Assembly (NCBI GenBank): GCA_032718475.1
Contig: JAUCBJ010008789.1
Coordinates: forward strand, 1-58,900
Origin: Nemertoderma westbladi
Taxonomy: Eukaryota; Xenacoelomorpha; Nemertodermatida; Nemertodermatidae
Direction of reading: 5' to 3'
DNA length: 58,900 nt
The stretch's first letter is position 1. Each line of letters starts with the position of its first letter. The notes below the pieces were generated by a model. It was not told the DNA's origin, searched no databases, and was given only the letters and a program-made list of their open reading frames with translations. Both the position numbers and the translations under genes were made by a program. Positions 52,310 to 58,900 of this stretch are shown here, in pieces.

Positions 52310-53491
52310 TGTAAAAGCTTTTGCGGAATTAACCGGTTATTTTCCCTGCAAAGTACTCTGTAGTTGGTTTAACAGGCAAAAAAGGCCGTGTCCTTACTGT
52401 ACTGGTGTTTTAAGGGACATAAAAAGCTATTTCTTCTGTATGTGTACTTTAGCGGACATAATTAGCAATTCTATGACGCAATGCGCTGGATCCTCTTGAA
52501 ACAGTGTAGTTACTATGACGACAGCTAACAGCTGAGCTGTACACGTGTAGATTTTCCCTTGTTCTCTGGTGTTTCTTTGTTCGGTCAACCAATCAGAGCG
52601 ATTCTCCTGCTTTTGTACAGAAACCTCCGAGAAATCGTGCAATGCATTATGGGTCAATGTTTACATTTTTGTCTTGAGCCTAGAAGACCGGCTTTTGGAA
52701 TCTCTGTGTTTTTCAGTCTTTAGCCCAACATTAGTAGGCTTAATTATAGAACGTATATCTGTTATCATAACAAACCATATCAAACAAACTTAACTTATCA
52801 TACCAATTCATAACCATTCATACCTTAACATTTGTACTGCTGTTTACTGTCGGTTATTCATTATATCTGTTGATGGAATATTATATTTGGAATACTGATA
52901 AATAATTACAAACCCTCGATCTTCTTGATATACTGAAGGTTAGAGAGACCGGTTACATATAACGATTGCGACTTACATTAAAGTGGTTTGAAGTGAATCT
53001 AATGCTATTTCATAGGCACTACATGTATTGTCTGTTGTTCTCTTTATATGTGACTAAAATTAGTGAAGGTCGGCAGATCAGTGTGCAGCATTGTGCAGTA
53101 TTGTGTATGATTGTGACTGATAACAAAGCATCTCCTAAAGAATGCGCCATATACGTGAATCTATAGCCATCCTGTTGTGTCTAGTTTAAGTCATAACTCT
53201 GTTTACATATTTAGAGCGCCACGTCCTAAAGGAACTGTTAATATTTCCCGAAAGTGAATAATATTTGTCAGAGATTATATATTACGATCAGTCGAATAAT
53301 ACAGTAGGCCTACACCGCAATACGGTTAAGCTTCCGAATCCCGGGTATATCCAGCGGGTGAATGATCGCGCATAGACTGGCTTCGGCTAATGTAGTGTAT
53401 CAAATACTTGTCAGAGGCTAAAGACGATCTATTATCTAAAAGACATCCCAATTTGGCAGGTTAAACTGCTAAAGGTCTGAAAGCGCGAACA
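52310..53491 (+). repeat. 3' LTR of retrotransposon A
   Basis: 1182 bp, nearly identical to 15337-16519; the two small indels lie near 52515 and 53340. Confidence 0.92.
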
Positions 53492-53505
53492 CTCACTCAC
53501 CCTAC
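53492..53505. mobile_element. target duplication of element A and right tip of the ~2-kb foldback element
   Basis: CTCAC (53492-53496) repeats 15332-15336. TCACCCTAC (53497-53505) completes the inverted terminal repeat that starts at 13288. Confidence 0.8.
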
Positions 53506-54407
53506 TCGTATTGCGAGTGATTCTGATTTACTATAAATAAATTCAGGTGTAGGGCCTACTGTACTTTCTGTTTGTCGAAGTAGGCCTACTATTGTAGATG
53601 TAGATACAGTGTAGATCAGTTGCTATTAATTAGACCTACAGTGGCCTACTACACTATATTGTAGGCCTAAACATTGTGCGCGGAAGTTACTGTATGATGT
53701 CTACTTGTTAGTAACCGCGTATGGCTATTATTATACTACGGCTATTTTAAATACTTTTAACGTTGCTAGGCTTCCATGTACTGTTTACAACAAGGGCTCC
53801 TTTATCAGACAGCCATAGACGCAGACAAGTTGCCACCCTCTATATAGGAAATAACTGATAAGATAAAACTATATAGTACTGTATTCCCCTCTACCAATCT
53901 TTATGTACTTTCTGCAGCACCATCGCCAATATAATAAAATAAACTTTGAACCTCGGAAATATAGACCTACTTTATATTGTCAATTAATAAAATAGATACT
54001 GTAGACAATACAAGACATATTGGCGACAAAATTGTCACTCGGTTTGCCATTGTCCTTTCTTAGAGTCTGTGTGGCGAGTCATAACTATGAACTATCACTA
54101 AGATTTAGACCTTCTGAGATTATAAAAGGTCTCGAGCCTGACTGGTAAACTATGTTTCACATAAGTGCACAAAAATATTAAATTAAATTCGTACCATAAA
54201 ATTTTGGTGGATTTTGTGATTAATTAAGTTGTCGTTATCATTCAAAATCCTTTTGAATTTAATTCGTTCCAACTGAATCAAAAGATTGCAAAAGACTGCA
54301 CTCTGGTAATCGATAGCACGGTGGAGGATCGAGGAACAAACATCCCTTAAGGTCGACACAACATTCCATATCTTTCTATACTCTAGTTCTGGTTCTAGTT
54401 CTCAGGC
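53506..54407. other. no gene seen
   Basis: AT-rich sequence with many TAGGCCTA words (53550-53680). No frame, repeat array or RNA gene that I can support. Confidence 0.5.
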
Positions 54408-54576
54408 CCACCTGGTTGAATTGGATTCACATCTCACGAGGTCGTGGATTCAACCCCCGCGTGGGGGCGAAGGCAGTTTTCGTTTCAGCACGAATGCTTT
54501 GAAGGGTCTAGCCAGGGCCCATCGCTGCCTTGCTTTCTTAAATGATAGCGAAATGAGTACTGCCGTTTCCTCTGGG
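54408..54576 (+). repeat. tRNA-derived SINE-like sequence
   Basis: CCTGGTTGAATTGGATTC followed by a B-box-like GTGGATTCAACCCC about 35 bases later, then a non-tRNA body. This is the layout of a tRNA-derived SINE. The A-box is weak and no second copy exists in the window. Confidence 0.4.
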
Positions 54577-54661
54577 GAGTATTATACTCCCCATTATACA
54601 ACTTATTTCCAGTGCGGTCCCCCCAGAACTATAATACTGTAGTTCTGGGGGGACCGCACTG
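54577..54661. repeat. two adjacent hairpins, one with a perfect 21-bp stem
   Basis: GGGGAGTATTATACTCCCC (54577-54595) is a palindrome. Next, 54610-54630 and 54641-54661 are exact reverse complements (CAGTGCGGTCCCCCCAGAACT) with a 10-base loop. Outside these, CAACTT and AAGTTG can extend the pairing after an internal loop. Confidence 0.75.
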
Positions 54662-54942
54662 TAAAGAAGTTGTCAGACTTTTAGCGTAATCCCTGGCCTA
54701 ATGGCCGACGAAAATTTACTTCCTACGTTTTTTTACTTTAATTTAGGTTGAAAACTTGTTGATGGACGAGATACTACAAAAACTACGCAATCAACTATAC
54801 TGTAGGCTACTGTACAGTGTTGTCCATTCAATGCAAGATCAGCTTGTAATAAACTAGCTGAACTAGATAACTTAGTCCGCAGCTCGGTAGGGGCCTATGT
54901 GATAATCTAGACAACTCAGTCCGCACCTCGGAATGTGATGCC

Positions 54943-54966
54943 GGGGGGGGGGGGGGGGGGGGGGGG
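54943..54966. repeat. poly-G tract
   Basis: 24 consecutive G. Similar tracts are at 3043 and in both LTRs of element B. Exact length should be treated as uncertain. Confidence 0.8.
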
Positions 54967-55399
54967 TCTTTTCAAGTTTTCAGACATGCTCGTTCTGATA
55001 CAGTCAGTGGTGCGTTAAGTAAGGTATTGGTGCGTAATCAAGTGTGTCCCAGTAGAAATTAGTTGGCTTAACAACTCTTTAAACTGCGTGAGTTAAAATG
55101 GTCTGTCTCGCATTCTACTCACCCTCATAATGATAGAAGGTATGCTTTTACTGTATTTTGGAAAATGATCTCACTCAAAAAAATTAAATACTTAAGTACA
55201 GTAGGCACTGAGATTATTATTACAGTAGACCTTGTTTTTTCCATTTAAGAATCTAGTATTTTCAACGTAGAAAGAAGGTCATTTTTATCAATTTATTCTA
55301 TTCGGTTAAAATATGTTTGTTATGGTTGTGTTTTGCATTCTGTTGTTGACATTCGACACATTTTTTTTACAAACAGTAGGAGCCGTGACCGGGCTTCGA

Positions 55400-55545
55400 G
55401 AACATGGTTCGAATTGTTTACTAAATGTTCACGTTTAGTCATTTCTAAGAATGGTTTTAGTAACAGGATCGTCCCTATCTGGAATTCCTTGCCCGCGTAA
55501 GTTGAAAAAGCTCGGACGCAAATTTCTTTCAAAAAAACTATTTGT
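55400..55545 (+). pseudogene. CR1/jockey-type LINE C-terminal relic
   Basis: Plus-strand translation gives NGFSNRIVPIWNSLPA followed by VEKARTQISFKK. This matches the conserved tail after the RT in CR1/jockey-like elements (the FxNRVVxxWNSLP...SFK pattern). A stop separates the two parts. Nothing else of the element is readable. Confidence 0.55.
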
Positions 55546-56304
55546 CGTCAGTGCTGTAGATTTGTGGCAGTTTGAGCAATTTAACCGCCACATCAACAAA
55601 GTAAAAGTAAGCCTGGTTTAATTGTAATTTCGATAATATTAATTTTCTACTGTACAGTATGTACAGATTTGGCACACCTTTTGTACACTGTACAGTAATG
55701 TACAATATTACCTTTAGTTAGTCCCTCTCGACGCACGCACCCTAAGTTCAGTCAGTCAGTTTGTCTGTCTGGTGGGTCTCCTCCCCCACTCTTATTCTAC
55801 TTTTCCAGTATGCGGAACCACTGTTGTGTGCCGAAGGAAACTTTTACTTATTTCAGTTGGGTATTCTCAGCGAGATTTCGCTGCTTTGTGAAACCAAATC
55901 TCGCTGCCTATTTCCTCACAATTGCAGCCAAATCGGGTTGCCTTTGAGATCTCCGAACATCAAAGGATGCCCGACTTGCTACTTGAGATCTGCTAGACAT
56001 ACCTGCTGGGATATGAGTGACATCTTTCTGAGTCTCAATTGCCTAACTACAAACTTCCCCAAGCCGTAGGTATCACGTACCTAATAATAGCAACAGACTC
56101 AGACTCCCAAATGGCCACTGGGCTTTAGTCAGATTGATGAATAGGATGGCCGCATCTATACCTACAGTAGGTCCAGAGCTATAGAGCTGTGATGTAACTC
56201 CTACATGTCTTACTACCAGCGAGGCTTTGTATTCACTTTCACAGGTTTCGTATATCAGTATAATCCTATTATATCGCTTAACAATCATGCATTAATATGC
56301 TAAT
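55546..56304. other. no gene seen
   Basis: One 102-residue frame (55761-56069) shows no family signature and is probably chance. Confidence 0.4.
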
Positions 56305-56317
56305 ATGCAGTATGCAC

Positions 56318-56629
56318 TACTACTAGGATCGGCATGCTGCATTGCAGCTGCATTTTTAAGAATGCTGTGCCGGCTTGTCAACAAAATTGCACCGCCACAA
56401 CTCCCTATCACCCATGACATTTGCTAGATCATCCGCATCTTTAAGGCCAGTGTCCTTTAAGATGCGTCTCAAGAAAGTCATGGGCTGTCCACCATGCTTA
56501 TTCACTCCATGAGGCTGCCAAAGTACAAGATTATGCACTGGCTGGTCCTCACGGCGAAAGCAATGTCCTGCAAAGCGGAGGCGATTTTGTTCTAGTGTCA
56601 AGCTTGGGGGAACCAATGAGACACCTCCA
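56318..56629 (-). pseudogene. second, 5'-truncated copy of the RTE-like LINE
   Basis: Minus strand, about 310 bp, encoding only the C-terminal end (IGGVSLVPPSLTLEQNRLRF to the end KPAQHS) and nearly identical to the end of the LINE at 9785-10983. The 3' end has the same short TAG-type tail. It is flanked by a 13-bp duplication ATGCAGTATGCAC (56305-56317 and 56630-56642), so it arrived by target-primed reverse transcription with strong 5' truncation. Confidence 0.85.
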
Positions 56630-56642
56630 ATGCAGTATGCAC

Positions 56643-57045
56643 ACTTCAGCACTTACAGTAGAGAATCAGAAATTGAATACATATCTGTATAAGTAAGTGA
56701 ATAAGCGTGTATGTATAGATGTGTTCGGTACGTTATATTGAAATTTATATCATTAGATAGAGCATATCGAAATACATATTTTGTATGTACAAAAATAAAT
56801 TTCTATGTATAGAAAAAGTTTTATTAGCAAATGAAGATGATCCACCCCGTTTCGCAGTGGACAGTCACTTTTTTAACAGCACACAAAAGCCAAGCGGCAC
56901 TGCCTTTCAACTAGTCTGGAGAAGTGTGTAGTGGAGATAGAGATGCCTGATAATTGACAGATGCAGTTCTGGCAGAGAGCCCTCTTTATATTTAGGCTAT
57001 TGAGGTATTGAGCTGTTTAATGGATTGGTTGTTGGAGACAATTAA
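56643..57045. other. no gene seen
   Basis: Ordinary AT-rich spacer with no repeat or frame I can support. Confidence 0.5.
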
Positions 57046-57053
57046 ATTGAACC

Positions 57054-58152
57054 CAGGGCCGGATTAAGGTTATCAGGGCTGTGGGCTGAGTAATAAAAAG
57101 GGCCATTTCCGACGGCTGAAAAATAACATGAAAACTATACTGTATACAGTAATATGTAGGCCCTACTGTAATTTAGTACACCGGTTAGCAAGTTAATGTT
57201 ACTGACTAAAACTAAACTAAAAAAAACTAAAACAAAAATGAAACTAAAAATACTGACTTTAAGTCCTTTAATTGTCATTAATTGTCCGTCCAGCGGGGGT
57301 CAATATTATTGGATGGTTTCAATACAATCAGGGCTGCTTTAACCTTTTCAAGTCCTCTGGGCAGTAAATTTCAAATTTTGACCAAAATTTCTAACATTCT
57401 TAATTCCGAATTTGCGACAGTTAGTTGACGGGAAACAGTAATTTTAAGTGGTACCGGTATTAAACGAACCTTTGAATCAACTTTCGAGTCATTTTAGTAT
57501 CCATCCATGTTTATAGTGAACATAGCCGAAATTTTACTGAAATATCGTCAAATGGCCCGTATTCTTAACCAAATTATAAACGTATTAGTCCCACCCTGGC
57601 ATATTATCAGTTTAATTTGGCAATTTGAACGAATTGAATTTCTATCAAATTCTCCTAACAATAAACGATAACGTAAACGAACACATATTTAGGGCTTCCT
57701 TCCTTCCGTTTATGAGGCTTTGCACAGCAGTTAAATTAGTGGAACTACTGTAAATCATTCCTCCTAGCGGCTGACAGAGGAAATATAGATGTCTGTCAGT
57801 GAGTAGAATTTCTAAACCTCTGATAGACTAATTATACCGCTACACAAAACGTTTATCTAGACTATATAGCTCGTTATATATTGTAAACGCGAGCGAAGCG
57901 TGCGGAAATTTTTTATAAACCTGTTTATAACTTTGTGATTTAAAATGGAATTTAGGTACCGAGTTGGGCTTTTCTTTTAAAGATTACCTTCAGATTGTAT
58001 TACTCAGCCACTCATCAGTTACTGTATTTTCGAATTTGGGGCCCCTTTCAAGACAGGGCCCCTAGGCTACAGTAGTAAGTTTTTGAGGGGCCGGTACAGT
58101 CGCTTGGGCCGTGGGCTTCAGCCCACACAGCCTCCCCCTTAATCCAGGCCTG
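57054..58152. mobile_element. 1.1-kb hAT-type non-autonomous element
   Basis: Ends CAGGGCCGGATTAAGG and CCTTAATCCAGGCCTG are inverted repeats with the CAGxG start common in hAT elements. The perfect 8-bp duplication ATTGAACC stands at 57046-57053 and 58153-58160; eight bases is the hAT rule. No transposase frame remains. Confidence 0.8.
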
Positions 58153-58490
58153 ATTGAACCAGTACACTGTTGCATTACATTACATAAAATACTGCTGCTA
58201 CTACCAAGACCCACTCTGCTACTAATAACACAAAACACCTCACCATCCCGCCATGCCCATGACTAAGAACCAAAGAGACTAAAAGATGGGACTGCAATTA
58301 AAGAGTTTATTGATTGCTATTAACTGATTAACTGATTAAGTTAAGGAATATTTATGCTACAATTTCCAGGAAATGGAATACGGTATAGCCTACATTATTT
58401 ATTTTGATAAATGATTATATATGCAGATAGGCCTATGTGACATATTGTTACTTAAATTATTTATTTATTTTAATAAAATTGAATGGAAGA
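58153..58490. other. no gene seen
   Basis: AT-rich spacer. Confidence 0.5.
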
Positions 58491-58546
58491 ATGGGGGGTG
58501 GGGGATGATCAAGGGGAGGGGGGGGGGGGGTGGGGGGGGGGGGGAG
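58491..58546. repeat. G-rich low-complexity tract
   Basis: Near-continuous G with a few A and T, ending GGGGGAGACTCGACGCA. That end resembles the sequence after the G-run at 2.66 kb, so both may be tips of one repeat family. Confidence 0.7.
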
Positions 58547-58749
58547 ACTCGACGCAATCAAAATTAAATCATCTCCAGGGGAAAATCGATGCAAATGACA
58601 GCTTATTACGCAATTGCACATATGACGCAATTCCTTGGCGAATTTGAATATTGTCTCCGCGAATTAACAATGTTAATTATTTTGTTCGACATTAAATAAT
58701 CAGGGGGGACAATAAATTGCCAATGACACTTACCCACAAATGATAAGAT

Positions 58750-58900
58750 ATTGTGGGGGGTAATTGCCCAGGGGGCAATTGTCCTCAGGGGGTAATGGTC
58801 CTCGGGGGCAATTGTCCGGGGGGCAATTGTCCTCAGGGCAATTATCCCTGGGGAACAATTGTCCTCCCTCACAGCCTCAGGGTGCAATTGTCTGCGGGGG
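58750..58900. repeat. imperfect ~17-bp CAATTG-containing repeat, cut by the window end
   Basis: About eight diverged units of GGGGGCAATTGTCCTCA. The long minus-strand frame across it is only a product of the repeat. Confidence 0.75.

Larger units (their letters stand above)
15337..53491 (+). mobile_element. LTR retrotransposon A (BEL/Pao-like, giant, split by element B)
   Basis: Bounded by 1.18-kb direct repeats that start TG and end CA, a 5-bp target duplication (CTCAC), and a polypurine tract just before the 3' LTR. After removing inserted element B the unit is about 18.6 kb. Order: LTR, ~2.2-kb leader, gag-pol, 1.6-kb spacer, ORF3, LTR. Typical BEL/Pao elements are about 4-10 kb. The two LTRs differ by eye at about seven bases plus two small indels, so insertion was fairly recent. 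The coding part is inactivated by stops, two frameshifts and an RT active-site change. Confidence 0.9.

Noticed and set aside
55761-56069. 102-residue plus-strand protein
   Set aside because: No domain, no conserved motif, no promoter or transcript evidence.
58606-58887. 93-residue minus-strand frame at the right edge
   Set aside because: Its TIAP-type repeats mirror the CAATTG tandem repeat; no independent evidence.

Overview
This is a transposon-dominated stretch of an animal genome. I cannot name the species. The frequent GTAGGCCTAC and ACCGGTACC words, the metazoan ALYREF and RCC1L genes, and the BEL/Pao, RTE-like, CR1-like, hAT-like and foldback elements suggest a marine invertebrate.

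Left end (1-5.0 kb): two host genes, convergent and both without introns. They are an ALYREF/THOC4-type mRNA export adaptor (556-1290, +) and an RCC1L-like RCC1-repeat protein (3657-5009, -). From 5.0 to 13.3 kb no intact gene is seen. This part holds a 0.7 kb foldback element, a 1 kb 19-bp minisatellite, gypsy integrase and gag relics with an RTE-like LINE inserted in the gag (12-bp target duplication), an endonuclease relic, a GTC microsatellite, and a ~147-bp satellite carrying seven copies of a CTCF-like word.

Core (13.3-53.5 kb): a four-level nest, each level supported by repeats or target-site duplications. A ~2 kb foldback element (13288-15336, tip at 53497-53505) was split by LTR retrotransposon A (15337-53491, 1.18 kb TG..CA LTRs, duplication CTCAC). 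A was split in its 5' leader by LTR retrotransposon B (18268-37840, 1.9 kb LTRs, duplication TAAAG). The 3' LTR of B was split by an 841-bp foldback element (35128-35968, duplication ATTT), and the 5' LTR of B preserves the empty site. Without insertions A and B are each about 18.6-18.7 kb, roughly twice or more the usual BEL/Pao length. Both share one plan: long leader; a gag-pol frame with a large coiled-coil N-terminus, DUF1759-like capsid region, zinc knuckles, protease, RT, RNase H and integrase; then a third long frame (ORF3) where env would sit.

ORF3 is the main discovery candidate. It is not envelope-like. In both elements it has an N-terminal CxxC..CxxH zinc site, a DEDD (RNase D/WRN-type) 3'-5' exonuclease-like domain (D-N-E; KIG-S-x-V-x-x-DL; VDT; Y-x3-E), zinc knuckles and a basic tail. 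B also carries ten copies of a short nucleotide word (GGAAGACTCGYGAGCCT) read in two frames and present in untranslated parts, which suggests a nucleic-acid-level signal. Both elements are rich in phase-0 consensus splice-donor sequences. Both have in-frame stops, and A also has frameshifts and a YMND change in the RT active site.

Right end (53.5-58.9 kb): a tRNA-derived SINE-like sequence, paired hairpins, a CR1/jockey-like LINE tail relic, a second 5'-truncated copy of the RTE-like LINE (13-bp duplication), a 1.1 kb hAT-type non-autonomous element (8-bp duplication), and G-rich and CAATTG-rich simple repeats at the window edge.
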